DNA of 37,922 bases from a virus: positions 1 to 37,922 of IMG/VR virus record IMGVR_UViG_3300031565_000153. One strand, 5' to 3'. Below are positions 11,701 to 18,320 of this stretch, piece by piece. The notes below the pieces were generated by a model. It saw nothing but the letters and a program-made list of their open reading frames with translations, made no database searches and had not been told where the DNA came from. Numbering within the stretch: the first letter of the stretch is position 1; every line of letters begins with the position of its first letter. The translations under genes were made by a program, and so were the position numbers.

Positions 11701-12792
11701 ATCCGCAACCTGGCCCATCGATCTACCTGCACCCTCAGCCGATTTGCGCGTGCTCATTAGAGCGCGCCCTAATCTGAGAACTCCACCAACACCTTTAGCT
11801 GCTGTTGTCCCTACTCTCACAAGGAACGATAGAAGTTTCTGCAATGCGCTAACCGCAATCTTAGCGCCGTTGTAAAGCTGCTTCCCGAGTGCAATACCTA
11901 ACCTAGTTACAAAACCAAGTAGCTTACGTATCGCCCCAACAATCTTATCGATTGCCGCAACCAACAGGCCAAGCGTCACACCAAGTTTTACCCACTTACC
12001 AGAAGTAGTTTGTGCAGTAGCGCCAGTCTTCGTTAATACTTGACCAACAAGACCAGCGGCTGTAGATACAGCGCCAAGCTTCCCTGTCAATGTAGTACCC
12101 ATTGCGGCAGAAGCATTAAAGTTCTTGCTCAACATCGCAGCGCCTAGAGTCGTAGCACCAAACGCAGTAGATGCCTTTGCAGCGGCCTGACCAGCCATCG
12201 CCATCGATGTAGCGAGCTTACGCCATACACTTTGCCCCTGGACTTGCTGAGTCGCAGCAATCCTTTTTACCTCTGCATCTTGCTGTTCTTTTGCGACTTG
12301 CAAAGCAGCGCGACGTTGAGACACTTCGCTACTTGCCGCTTGCATCCTTTGGGACTCAAGGCTCTGCAATCGCTTAGCCAAATCTAGTTCGGCCTGGACA
12401 AACTGGCGAGCCTCATTTCGTATATCAGCCATTCGCTGATACATTCTGGCTTGCTGGTTATATATCTGTAGATTTTGACGCGCAAGCTGAAGCTCTTCTT
12501 TTTGCTCATCGGTTAGCTTCATCGCTTCGAGCTTAGTCTTCTCGTATGCTCGCTGCTGTTTCTCTAGCCGCTGAACAATCTCCGTCATAGTTCCAGCAAG
12601 TTTCCGGTTGGCATCAGCTATAGTCTGCCAACCGGATTTCTGCGCATCAATAGTCGCTTTTCCTTGCTTTTTCGCGCGTTCAAGAGCATCGGCCATAGCA
12701 CCGATGCTCTTATTTAACTTTCCGAATGTAACTGATAAACCATTGTCTACAGCTTCTAGGCTGATTAGTATGGATTCTTTACTCTGTGCCAT
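5719..12792 (-). CDS. Tail tape measure protein
   Basis: 2357 residues, the largest gene of the window, starting with ATG at 12792 and overlapping the chaperone stop by 14 nt. The N-terminus (residues about 35-175) is a long charged coiled coil. A phage minor tail / TP901-type tape measure core follows at about 430-700, including FDAMLIEIRKNSDLAL, FSPTTPADIGKIAADAARVG and ITADDATTAIGRITNLF. A strongly hydrophobic block lies at about 760-860. The rest is Ala/Gly/Leu-rich helical repeat sequence with further coiled coils. It fixes tail length and is scaffolded by the chaperones encoded just upstream. At the usual about 0.15 nm per residue it implies a tail near 350 nm. No lytic transglycosylase or peptidase motif was recognised. 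Confidence 0.95.
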   Translation of the reverse strand: MAQSKESILISLEAVDNGLSVTFGKLNKSIGAMADALERAKKQGKATIDAQKSGWQTIADANRKLAGTMTEIVQRLEKQQRAYEKTKLEAMKLTDEQKEELQLARQNLQIYNQQARMYQRMADIRNEARQFVQAELDLAKRLQSLESQRMQAASSEVSQRRAALQVAKEQQDAEVKRIAATQQVQGQSVWRKLATSMAMAGQAAAKASTAFGATTLGAAMLSKNFNASAAMGTTLTGKLGAVSTAAGLVGQVLTKTGATAQTTSGKWVKLGVTLGLLVAAIDKIVGAIRKLLGFVTRLGIALGKQLYNGAKIAVSALQKLLSFLVRVGTTAAKGVGGVLRLGRALMSTRKSAEGAGRSMGQVADAEGWHSRSLKGLVGNVVNVNRWINTLGSSVRQLGQALQNAGTTMSIFISYPAANALRGMWSAASDFDAMLIEIRKNSDLALDGVGYTLENIKKELLDIASFSPTTPADIGKIAADAARVGLPPQFIAPFTQVMDQLVVATNITADDATTAIGRITNLFYDMSEKGMMSGEQFIKTINGIGSAINELGQANPITESELVAAALRVAPAAKAMGMSVEDMLGFTASVAGASASAERSGTQLARALDEVAANVEDLAKAGGVTIDTYRELYSEDPTALFLSIADAIASIEDPMLRSNAANELFGKIGGKATRIVGAGFEKVAENIALSRTAFEDGTSLMIEYSRAMDGVSNQVKLAKNQFSILSITLGEAFLPIITETLSYIIPLTQAFTKLMKGMEDRFKIMIVVVLGLSAVLGPLLYLMGSLLFSFGIMTTGMTGLITVFGKLISLPLSFAGAILGMLSPIRLVVFGIGAAAIAFINFGTTVGAVGTAIASFAESLYVWGYNAFIGFANGINAAAGAVYNAVYGLLEGMARMLEAFSPPKEGPLKQIDKWGKNLGETFVDSFAEADTSAVEEFADDVGEKFGDSIAKSTGGKKKKKVVASLFKFTQFISQQLQDAIRGISSESMDLFDDISGIYTSIAKTVTDSMGLGTEEAAQRGRDALGQLVYYMKSVQDGAISAGDGIWALTKYLGEFSADFTNLVVLQERYNEAALTVERIRNEMEGFDDVVNNQIKLIAQRRDMTISERVAAIRSAKISAAARKVELQAEEKSATAKQDALATEIEYRKKMISLLQQFVPSAAAAKTDTMSGGTSTKDKVAKVDDAITGLEFDTEKAATTIDEATDKISEKFAVMAADTGRFVQKMSESGEKLKGFFAGLFGVELEAPVDKLGRGSLLTGAGKGIAGGALEKGSAQSDAYMSGYGGGQNIRSSYLAFLDEVTAKWETMITVAERLAQVASIFMMGAKVGSGQQVDPGGTVTATETLVDSDLASVVYGIGVAFGQAGVAIGVFVGWLQELFYDDPEQQAKGFFGALQEQIALFAENFMAIFGPDNPIIKNAELLAFPLASIAGALSTIAGLAFDHIGDLGTALGGIAKLAIQLWGVAGALASMALSFLGVQEAPMLLYANLQLIGDENLKDKINEAAALGNPSDPIGKQIVDYIGTSIQEADWSKIGQDLATAINGVLFGKQLDVGNGIAVDEPGLLDRLPLDKVGQIFGSLLELIEGFISGLELGRFGERIAALVNVLTPEIEEKELKPVAENIFKALAEALAALEYKDIIGAVQAIINAIVFGMYQGVASGEFKGALASFANALVMGVAGLDWGTAVATLGELLRAILGALADAPWGSVSDALTGFLNALIKELAKPGLWSSVGKLLGDIATAIATGIIDANWGALFNADTMTKIARAFIDGFYGGIMNVITGRETGLNQQEILDKYEVGSVGELKPIAESAAQIVLDETQDKKARAEALATVQQTSGVLLGNDVTPSPNIRKVLELTQEQTDTLNMYSTDAQKANEANKRLAAEQLQKNIDATKQVVTKDLPNALQIDKMQRGGNTLGVWVDNASDFIDQIRPPAGPFEEIGIGDVAPPGPFGPLWPPSEWVNPMEGVSFFGGPAEKSMPDFGLGEPSFDFYGQDISEFNEQSTSFIEQKKSEVMGFLDAINPLGWIFPKSAEAADREADAQSQLTDTMVQLQAKTDLYNKGLIGVNPYLVYATKNSFATSDTLQSVGENLTQIGNVASGYNDKASTIIPELESVLSGGASLPDGTGASIGATLGMSIFNGMGEYMSGDGQTLLGVIGTSLLTWVGANLTLLDGTGQLVGMAILGGMGVYVTGHVNAYDVITSSLSEFVGGITGDHQILSDSERIGEKISKAIRAGVENNWKEITNGIEHAVSKAIANVSVDTTTTDDGPPLTDSGSVTGTSTLTDAVNSAVANYGMGSDDMFAAMDRLGAAMDTGSTTTINVDISGVTVDSKKRIDDLADAVSRKLAKDLRYAGAR

Positions 12793-13575
12793 GTGATTCC
12801 TTCTTTAACGAAAGTAGAACCGAATCTTGAGACTCACCTTGATCAAGGTGAACCTCGAAACTAGATTCTATTGGATCGTCCTTTTTGAAGGGATTACCAT
12901 ACAGAGATCGCTCAACAGCATGTAGCTCTTTTTCCAAATCTCTCAGTTCTCGCTGTAGACTCTGACCGGCTTCTTTGGTCATCGGTGTATGGGATAACAA
13001 CGCACGCTTGACATCCCAACGGTGACTACTAATATCCCTGCCTACTAATTGACGGATAATCGCAGCTCTCCATTCATCTGATTTAGCAATAACATACTCT
13101 TGACTAAATCCAGTTTCAAGAACAATAAACCTTATTGTCTTGGCGTACCCGCTGTCGGGGAGAGCATCGATGTAAAATTTCCGATTGCCTCGATCAGATG
13201 CGAGTTGCCTATGAGAATTGTCAAGGCACGAGTTACCCACAACAGATCGAAGTTATCTTCAACAAACTGCTTGTCGGCACCAATTGCCAACGCAGAAATC
13301 TCTAGCAAGTCATCATCACCAAGCTCGCTCAAGAACGCCATAATGTAATCCATGTCTGTTGGGTTCTTCAGCTTGGAAAACGCACCACGAGCCTTCAAGT
13401 TAATCCGAGCAAACGCACGGACAATTCCAGTAATCTGACGCGCCTTTGGATGTGACAAGTCAAACACTTGACCATTCACCTCTACCGAGTTCGGCGGCAA
13501 AGCATCAACCTCTTCAACAACTTCTTCGATAATAAATTCAGCAGCCTCAGCCGCAACCACTTTTTCTTCTGACAT
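12779..13575 (-). CDS. Tail assembly chaperone, -1 frameshifted long form (GT-like)
   Basis: Reads the short-form frame from ATG 13575 to the slippery heptamer at 13174-13180, slips -1, and continues in the frame that ends at 12779. The predicted product is about 265 residues: 134 from the first frame, joining at IGNF then YIDALPDSGYAKTIRF, plus 131 from the second. The second frame has its own ATG at 13240 but no ribosome binding site, and the residues after the shift continue smoothly. This is the lambda G/GT arrangement, found immediately upstream of the tape measure gene in most siphoviruses. The C-terminal part is charged and helical (RELRDLEKELHAVERSL), as expected for a chaperone coating the tape measure. 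Frameshifting is inferred from sequence, not measured. Confidence 0.85.
13132..13575 (-). CDS. Tail assembly chaperone, short form (G-like)
   Basis: 147 residues beginning MSEEK at ATG 13575. This start is preferred over an in-frame ATG at 13587 because GGAGG (13581-13585) sits 5 nt upstream of it. The N-terminus is acidic and low-complexity (AAEAAEFIIEEVVEEVDALP), followed by a helical domain containing HPKARQITGIVRAFARINL. It terminates at 13132, 42 nt past the slippery site, giving the unshifted product. Acts in the cytoplasm with the long form to hold the tape measure for tail tube polymerisation. It is the first gene of the second leftward unit, driven by the promoter at 13624-13652. Confidence 0.85.
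   Translation of the reverse strand: MSEEKVVAAEAAEFIIEEVVEEVDALPPNSVEVNGQVFDLSHPKARQITGIVRAFARINLKARGAFSKLKNPTDMDYIMAFLSELGDDDLLEISALAIGADKQFVEDNFDLLWVTRALTILIGNSHLIEAIGNFTSMLSPTAGTPRQ
13174..13180 (-). promoter_or_regulatory. Programmed -1 ribosomal frameshift site A AAT TTT
   Basis: On the minus strand the codons are GGA AAT TTT, so the heptamer A AAT TTT lies in the exact X XXY YYZ phase. The downstream overlapping frame is -1 relative to the first. A short GC hairpin (CCCG ACAG CGGG) begins about 14 nt downstream and could be a weak stimulator. Confidence 0.85.
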
Positions 13576-13623
13576 TACATCCTCCATAAATTTCTCTATT
13601 AAACACTTTTACTTACTGAATAT

Positions 13624-13652
13624 ATTATACCATACAGATACGCTTATGTCAA
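13624..13652 (-). promoter_or_regulatory. Sigma70 promoter for tail chaperone / tape measure unit
   Basis: Minus strand TTGACA (13647-13652), 17-nt spacer ending TATGG, TATAAT (13624-13629). Perfect match to both boxes. It lies 49 nt upstream of the chaperone start and is needed because the upstream leftward unit is closed by the terminator at 19885-19916. Confidence 0.9.
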
Positions 13653-13692
13653 ATCTACATGACAGGGAATCATGTGGTGCGTCCATATGATA

Positions 13693-13721
13693 TTGACATA
13701 AATCGAGTCTTGTGGTATAAT
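13693..13721 (+). promoter_or_regulatory. Sigma70 promoter for the rightward virion-gene block
   Basis: TTGACA (13693-13698), 17-nt spacer ending TTGTGG, TATAAT (13716-13721). Divergent from the promoter at 13624-13652. It is followed 29 nt later by ATG 13751 with AGGTGG 7 nt ahead. Confidence 0.92.
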
Positions 13722-13750
13722 AGAATGACGTAATAATAGGTGGATGCGAT

Positions 13751-14032
13751 ATGGCAAAAAAAAGGTTAATCTCAATGGCAAATCTTACAAATGAACAATA
13801 CACAAATCTATGGGCAGAACTAATGAGGGGATTGTCCAGAGATGGGGAAAGTATTGGCATAGACAAGCACGCGCTTAAAGACGCCGTTATAGCCTTAGAT
13901 TCATATATAGATGCAACGGCGGCAGAAATCAACCAAGCTATCCCTCAACCTGCACGTAACGCGTTAACTATACAGCAAAAAGCACGTATGCTGATGCTTA
14001 TTATGAAATATCGATACACGGAGAACGCATAA
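13751..14032 (+). CDS. Small conserved-type phage protein, unknown function
   Basis: 93 residues from ATG 13751, with AGGTGG 7 nt upstream. Helical and hydrophilic: NLTNEQYTNLWAELMRGLS near the N-terminus and NALTIQQKARMLMLIMKYRY at the C-terminus. Short proteins of this pattern (YxxLWAExMR ... LTxxQKARLL) occur next to tail-fibre genes in many phages, but I know of no assigned function. It is the first gene of the rightward block, and its stop overlaps the next start (TAATG). Soluble, with no membrane segment. Confidence 0.75.
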   Translation: MAKKRLISMANLTNEQYTNLWAELMRGLSRDGESIGIDKHALKDAVIALDSYIDATAAEINQAIPQPARNALTIQQKARMLMLIMKYRYTENA

Positions 14033-14511
14033 TGTCGAGTAGATTTGTTTTTACACCCCTAGCGGCTGAATATCCAACAAGCAATTATCCGTCGCTAACA
14101 CTATCTAACCAACGGCCCGTGTTGGCGTTCGATGCTACAACCAACGAAACGTGTTACTGGTCATCCGTTGTTCCTACTGGATGGACTGGCACGATTACGG
14201 CCAAGGTTTTCTACAAAATGGCTTCGGCCACAAGCGGCGACGTCGATGTGGATGTGGCGGTCGAGTCCGTCAGCGATGGGGATACCGTAGACTTGGATGC
14301 TACCACTTCGTTTGACACGGCAAACAGTACAGACAATACAACGGTTCCGGGCACGGCTGGTTACATGGATGTGGTATCCGTGACGCTGACTAACAACGAT
14401 TCTAGTGCAGCGGGCGATTACATCCGGTTTCGGCTTACGCGGGACGCCGCAAGCGATACCGCAGCGGGCGACATGCATGTACTGATGGTCGAAATTCAGG
14501 ACGGTGCATAA
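14032..14511 (+). CDS. Beta-rich virion-type protein, unknown function
   Basis: 159 residues. ATG 14032 overlaps the preceding TAA, and the stop directly abuts the next ATG. The composition (Thr, Ser, Asp, Val) and strand patterns such as ITAKVFYKMASATSGDVDV and MDVVSVTLTNNDSSAAGDY suggest a single beta-sandwich, a fold typical of phage decoration or fibre-associated proteins. The DNA is visibly more GC-rich than the flanking morphogenesis genes, a sign of mosaic origin. It may attach to, or form part of, the appendage encoded by the next gene. Confidence 0.65.
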   Translation: MSSRFVFTPLAAEYPTSNYPSLTLSNQRPVLAFDATTNETCYWSSVVPTGWTGTITAKVFYKMASATSGDVDVDVAVESVSDGDTVDLDATTSFDTANSTDNTTVPGTAGYMDVVSVTLTNNDSSAAGDYIRFRLTRDAASDTAAGDMHVLMVEIQDGA

Positions 14512-16998
14512 ATGGCTATCGTTTCATCCGGAAACGAATATCTAGCAGTTAGTGATGGCCCTAGCAGCCTGAGGAGCTTCACCTATTGTACTTGGGTCTA
14601 CTTTGATACCGCGGCACTTGGTATTTACCAAGGCGCGATTGGCGCGCATTATATCAATAGCGCCAATTGTAACTATTTTAGCGGCAATTGGGATGGAAGT
14701 TACTTAGCGTACCATACCAGCGTAAGTGATTCATGGAACGAAACGCAATTTCTCCAGATGTCTACCTGGGGAAATCAATGGGTTTTTCTTGCCTGGAGTA
14801 CAAACGGCAGCGGGTCAACCACACTATACTGGCGCGGCCTGACGGATAGTACATTCTACAGCACAACGGCAAGCGGCACAGTAGGAACGTGGACGCCCAC
14901 GGATTCGGCTATCATGGGCACACAAATGTGGCCGAGTGAAACGCGGGACGATGTTTGGATCGTCGCGTCAAGGCGATGGACAGCAGCCCTTACCGAGTCT
15001 GAATTACTAGCGGAAAGTTATCATATCACACCGGTTCGATGGGCTAACTTGTGGTCGGCTACACCGCTATTGGTTGGCGGTCAAAATCCTTATCACGATC
15101 TAACGGGCTATCGGAATTGGGCACCGAGCGACGCGGCGTCAAACTGGACTACCGTAGACAATCCGCCGATAGCCTGGGGCGCGCCGATCTGGATAGTTGG
15201 CCAACCTGCGGGCGGCGGGCCAACCTCAATCGAGGGTACACTTTCTAAGACACTAGCGGATGCAACACTGTCATCGGCTGGAGAATTGACAATTGAAGGT
15301 TCTGCGGCAAACACACTAGGCAACGCAACGCTATCCGCATCTGCGAAACTTGCAATTGCCGGATCGTCAAGCATAACATTAGGCGATACCACAAGTGCAT
15401 CAACAGGCGCTTTGGCACTACAGGCAAACGCATCCGTAACACTAGACGACGCCACGCTTGAATCCGCTGCCGCATTAACGTGGGAACCGATTACTGGATC
15501 GTCAGACGTAACACTCGATGATGCAACAGTATCCTCTTCCGCCGCTCTTGCTATTGTCGGTAGCCTTGCAAAAACACTATCTGATGTAAGTGTGTCATCC
15601 CAGGCAGCACTAGATGTTGTTGGACAATTAGCAAAAACATTAGCGGATGCAGCATTAACATCGACCGGCGCACTGTTAATTACTGGACAATCATCAAGTA
15701 CACTGGACGATGTTTCCGCAACATCATCTGGCACACTACCAATTGATGGACAAGCTGGCATTACGCTATCTGATGCTACAGTTGTATCGGCTGGTAAACT
15801 GGCAATAGATGGGCAACTTGCATCCCAACTAGATAGTGCAACCGTTTCATCGACAGCCAAACTGTCCATCACAGCAACATCTAGCACAACGCTTAATGAT
15901 GTTGTGTTGAATAGCTCAGGAACATCTGGGCAGGGCGGATCGCTAAGCATAACGTTGGCAGATGTAACAATTACAAGCGCCGGAACACTATCGATTAGTG
16001 GGCAGGCATCAAATACATTGGCCAATGTGACTGTCGATGCCACTGGCGAGGCGTCCAAATCTGGACAACTAACATCGCTATTGGCCGATGCGACAATAAC
16101 ATCAACAGCAAAATTGTCAATCACAGCAACGGCCAGCGCGACACTAGAAGATGTTACACTTGAAGGTGCCGGAACATCTGGGCAAGGTGGATCGCTCAGT
16201 GCCACGTTAGCTGATGTAACTATCGCCAGTACAGGCACGTTGTTGATTCAAGGTCAATCCAGCATAACTCTAGACAATGCCACAATTGCCTCAGATGGCG
16301 CTCTAGCAATCGTCGCTGCGCTAAGTGCGACGCTTGCAGATGTGACACTAGAATCGACTGGAATCATCGCATCTGGAGCCACTGGCAGCCTTATTGCCAC
16401 ACTTGCAGATGCAACAATGGCGGCAACAGGCGTACTACCAATCAGTGGACAGACGGCAAGTACCCTAGATGATGTACAATTAACATCAACTGGTACTACT
16501 GCAATACTTGGCGCTCTTGCTTCCACGCTTGCGGATGCAACGTTATCCGCCACGGCAAAACTTGCGCTAATTGGACAATTGGCATCTACTTTAGAAGATG
16601 TCAGCTTAGTCTCTACTGGCGAATTAATTTATGGTGGATCACTCAGTACCACCCTAGATGATGTTACAATAGTAAGCACAGGCGAACTGTCAATCGTAGG
16701 CTCATCCTCTGTCACACTAAGCGATTCGCTACTAAGTGCAACTGGCGTATCGACTTTATCTGGTCAATCTGGAATTACGCTAGAGGATACTTCGATAACT
16801 GCCGTTGGCGCTCTATCTATTACTGGACAATCCAGTATAACGCTAGATGGTGTTACATTATCTAGTACCGCAGCAATTGATTTGACAATAGCAGTAGTTG
16901 TTGGAAGTATTATAGGATTACGCAACACAGGAACAGTAACCGGAGTGAAAACAAGTGGAAGTTTCCGTTCCGTTAAAACAAGCGGGAGTATGCAATAA
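14512..16998 (+). CDS. Repeat-rich appendage protein with N-terminal LamG-like domain
   Basis: 828 residues. Residues about 1-230 resemble a concanavalin/LamG-type jellyroll: FTYCTWVYFDTAALG near the start, then WVFLAWSTNGSGSTTLYWRG and SAIMGTQMW. From residue about 242 to 793 there are 26 tandem repeats of about 21 residues with consensus roughly Q-SSTLADATLSSTGALSI-G. They are extremely rich in Ser, Thr, Ala, Leu and Asp, and two copies end in GTSGQGG instead of the usual strand. The C-terminal tail (VGSIIGLRNTGTVTGVKTSG) is distinct. The regular repeat suggests a beta-solenoid or stacked-turn fibre, with the lectin-like domain binding a surface. No chaperone or protease domain is seen. Likely a virion appendage; the adhesion role is inferred. 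Confidence 0.7.
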   Translation: MAIVSSGNEYLAVSDGPSSLRSFTYCTWVYFDTAALGIYQGAIGAHYINSANCNYFSGNWDGSYLAYHTSVSDSWNETQFLQMSTWGNQWVFLAWSTNGSGSTTLYWRGLTDSTFYSTTASGTVGTWTPTDSAIMGTQMWPSETRDDVWIVASRRWTAALTESELLAESYHITPVRWANLWSATPLLVGGQNPYHDLTGYRNWAPSDAASNWTTVDNPPIAWGAPIWIVGQPAGGGPTSIEGTLSKTLADATLSSAGELTIEGSAANTLGNATLSASAKLAIAGSSSITLGDTTSASTGALALQANASVTLDDATLESAAALTWEPITGSSDVTLDDATVSSSAALAIVGSLAKTLSDVSVSSQAALDVVGQLAKTLADAALTSTGALLITGQSSSTLDDVSATSSGTLPIDGQAGITLSDATVVSAGKLAIDGQLASQLDSATVSSTAKLSITATSSTTLNDVVLNSSGTSGQGGSLSITLADVTITSAGTLSISGQASNTLANVTVDATGEASKSGQLTSLLADATITSTAKLSITATASATLEDVTLEGAGTSGQGGSLSATLADVTIASTGTLLIQGQSSITLDNATIASDGALAIVAALSATLADVTLESTGIIASGATGSLIATLADATMAATGVLPISGQTASTLDDVQLTSTGTTAILGALASTLADATLSATAKLALIGQLASTLEDVSLVSTGELIYGGSLSTTLDDVTIVSTGELSIVGSSSVTLSDSLLSATGVSTLSGQSGITLEDTSITAVGALSITGQSSITLDGVTLSSTAAIDLTIAVVVGSIIGLRNTGTVTGVKTSGSFRSVKTSGSMQ
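15236..16890 (+). repeat. 26 tandem protein repeats of about 63 bp within the appendage gene
   Basis: In-frame units of about 21 codons, the core being TL-D-V/A-T-x-x-S-T-G-x-L-x-I-x-G-Q. The DNA is diverged between units, so the array is old or codon-shuffled rather than a fresh expansion. Two units (starting near 15866 and 16118) share the variant GTSGQGG ending, which points to duplication of a block of about four repeats. Confidence 0.85.
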
Positions 16999-17315
16999 TG
17001 GCACTACCAGATGCAGTTAAAGGTGGTAAACGTCCATCGGCACTTATTACATGGCTCGACGGAGACGACGCAGCCGTTGATTTGTCTGGTGCTACAATTA
17101 CAGCACGTATAACAGATGATGACCGAGTAACACGCGATGCTGATGGCGATTTCGTTATAACCGATGCTGCGAACGGCGTATTCCGTTGGGATTACGGCGA
17201 CACAGACATCGGAACGGCAGGAACATTTAACGTACAGTTCTCTGCTTCATTCGGCACAAGCCCAACGCCATTACGTATGATAATGACACGTTGGATCGTT
17301 CACCCATACCTATAG
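16998..17315 (+). CDS. BppU N-terminal-like (baseplate upper protein) immunoglobulin-type protein
   Basis: 105 residues. ATG 16998 overlaps the preceding stop (TAATG). The sequence has the arrangement of the BppU/DUF2479-type N-terminal domain: ALITWLDGDDAAVDLSGATI, then a D-x-D-G-x-F-x-I loop and FRWDYGDTDIGTAGTFNVQF, ending in a beta-strand. In lactococcal phages this domain anchors receptor-binding proteins to the baseplate. As a stand-alone protein here it could be an adaptor between the virion and the repeat appendage encoded just upstream. Assignment by motif pattern. Confidence 0.7.
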   Translation: MALPDAVKGGKRPSALITWLDGDDAAVDLSGATITARITDDDRVTRDADGDFVITDAANGVFRWDYGDTDIGTAGTFNVQFSASFGTSPTPLRMIMTRWIVHPYL

Positions 17316-17326
17316 GAGATTAAATC

Positions 17327-17734
17327 ATGGCAGTACAACTATCAGTAACAGTAAGAAATGCACAGCTTGATGCAGTTGAATCTACAATCGGCACAAGCGC
17401 GGTACTCAAAATTCGCACAGGGGCACAACCAGTAGATGTCGCTACCGCAGATAGTGGTACAGTTCTGGCGACACTGAGCCTTCCTTCCGACTGGATGGCC
17501 GCAGCATCTGGTGGCACAAAAGCTTTAACTGGTACGTGGGAAGATGCATCGGCTGACGCAGATGGCACCGCAGCCCACTTCCGACTATACGCAAGCGATG
17601 GCACTACTGCTCATATGCAAGGTTCTGTCACCGCGACATCTGGCGGCGGCGACATGGAAGTAGATAATGTCGTGTTTGCCACAGGGCAATCCTTTACCGT
17701 AACAGGATTCACATTGACTGCCGGAAATGCATAG
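17327..17734 (+). CDS. Putative virion structural protein, unknown function
   Basis: 135 residues, ATG 17327 with AGGAG 9 nt upstream. Starts MAVQLSVTVRNAQLDAVEST, followed by a strand-rich domain with LKIRTGAQPVDVATADSG and a C-terminal FTVTGFTLTAGNA. Proteins of this style are frequent in phage structural clusters next to fibre-type genes, but I cannot name a characterised homologue. No signal peptide, membrane segment or catalytic motif. Same operon as the preceding virion-type genes. Confidence 0.65.
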   Translation: MAVQLSVTVRNAQLDAVESTIGTSAVLKIRTGAQPVDVATADSGTVLATLSLPSDWMAAASGGTKALTGTWEDASADADGTAAHFRLYASDGTTAHMQGSVTATSGGGDMEVDNVVFATGQSFTVTGFTLTAGNA

Positions 17735-17752
17735 AATAGGATAATGCAATAA

Positions 17753-18280
17753 ATGCTTACAGGATGCATACCACTTAGAGACGAGTATACAGATGCTGGA
17801 ATCGTAATTGCGTTCGACCATCATGAAATTCATGAAGGCGATGCTTATTCCGTTGCGTACGATGCAGACGTTGCTGCTGGACAGACTCTGATACTCCTCA
17901 TTGTTACTCCAAACACCACAAAATGGTGTAATATGCTTTACAGTTGTACTGGAGAAGCAGAGGCAACATTAGTTTTCAGCGAAGGTGCAACCGTATCTGC
18001 TAACGGAACTGCAATTACAGCGAGAAACCGTAATCGAAATGTTAGCGGTGCATCAACAACACTGTGCTACCATACTCCAACTGTAACTAACGCCGGTACG
18101 ACAATCGATACAGATCACTTTGGCAGTGGAAGACAATCTGGCGGATTAACTCGCGGTGATAACGAATGGTTACTCAAGCAAAACTCGAAATACCTAGTAA
18201 CCATTACTAGTCAGTCCGTATCCACAGCGTGGATAAGAGTACAATTGCATTGGTACGAACACACTAGCAACGAGGGGTGA
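17753..18280 (+). CDS. Putative virion-associated beta-sandwich protein
   Basis: 175 residues from ATG 17753 (AGGAT about 10 nt upstream). Contains FDHHEIHEGDAYSVAYDADV and a C-terminal YLVTITSQSVSTAWIRVQLHWYEH, a conserved-looking frame found in phage structural regions, with beta-strands between. The His-rich HHEIHEG stretch could bind metal, but this is a guess. Last gene of the virion-type block. The ncRNA promoter begins 7 nt after its stop. Confidence 0.65.
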   Translation: MLTGCIPLRDEYTDAGIVIAFDHHEIHEGDAYSVAYDADVAAGQTLILLIVTPNTTKWCNMLYSCTGEAEATLVFSEGATVSANGTAITARNRNRNVSGASTTLCYHTPTVTNAGTTIDTDHFGSGRQSGGLTRGDNEWLLKQNSKYLVTITSQSVSTAWIRVQLHWYEHTSNEG

Positions 18281-18286
18281 TGTCGT

Positions 18287-18315
18287 TTGACACACAATAT
18301 AAGTTGTAGTATAAT
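18287..18315 (+). promoter_or_regulatory. Sigma70 promoter of the non-coding RNA
   Basis: TTGACA (18287-18292), 17-nt spacer ending TTGTAG, TATAAT (18310-18315). Expected start at about 18320-18322 (GGGCATT). No open reading frame with a ribosome binding site follows for 350 nt. Confidence 0.9.
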
Positions 18316-18320
18316 ATGGG

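Noticed and set aside
12779-13240. Second tail chaperone frame as an independent gene starting at 13240
   Set aside because: No ribosome binding site at that ATG, and a canonical in-phase slippery heptamer lies within the overlap, so frameshift expression is more likely.
15108-16238. 376-codon frame on the minus strand opposite the repeat appendage gene
   Set aside because: A shadow created by the repetitive codon pattern of the appendage gene; no start signal, and the real gene is coupled to both neighbours.
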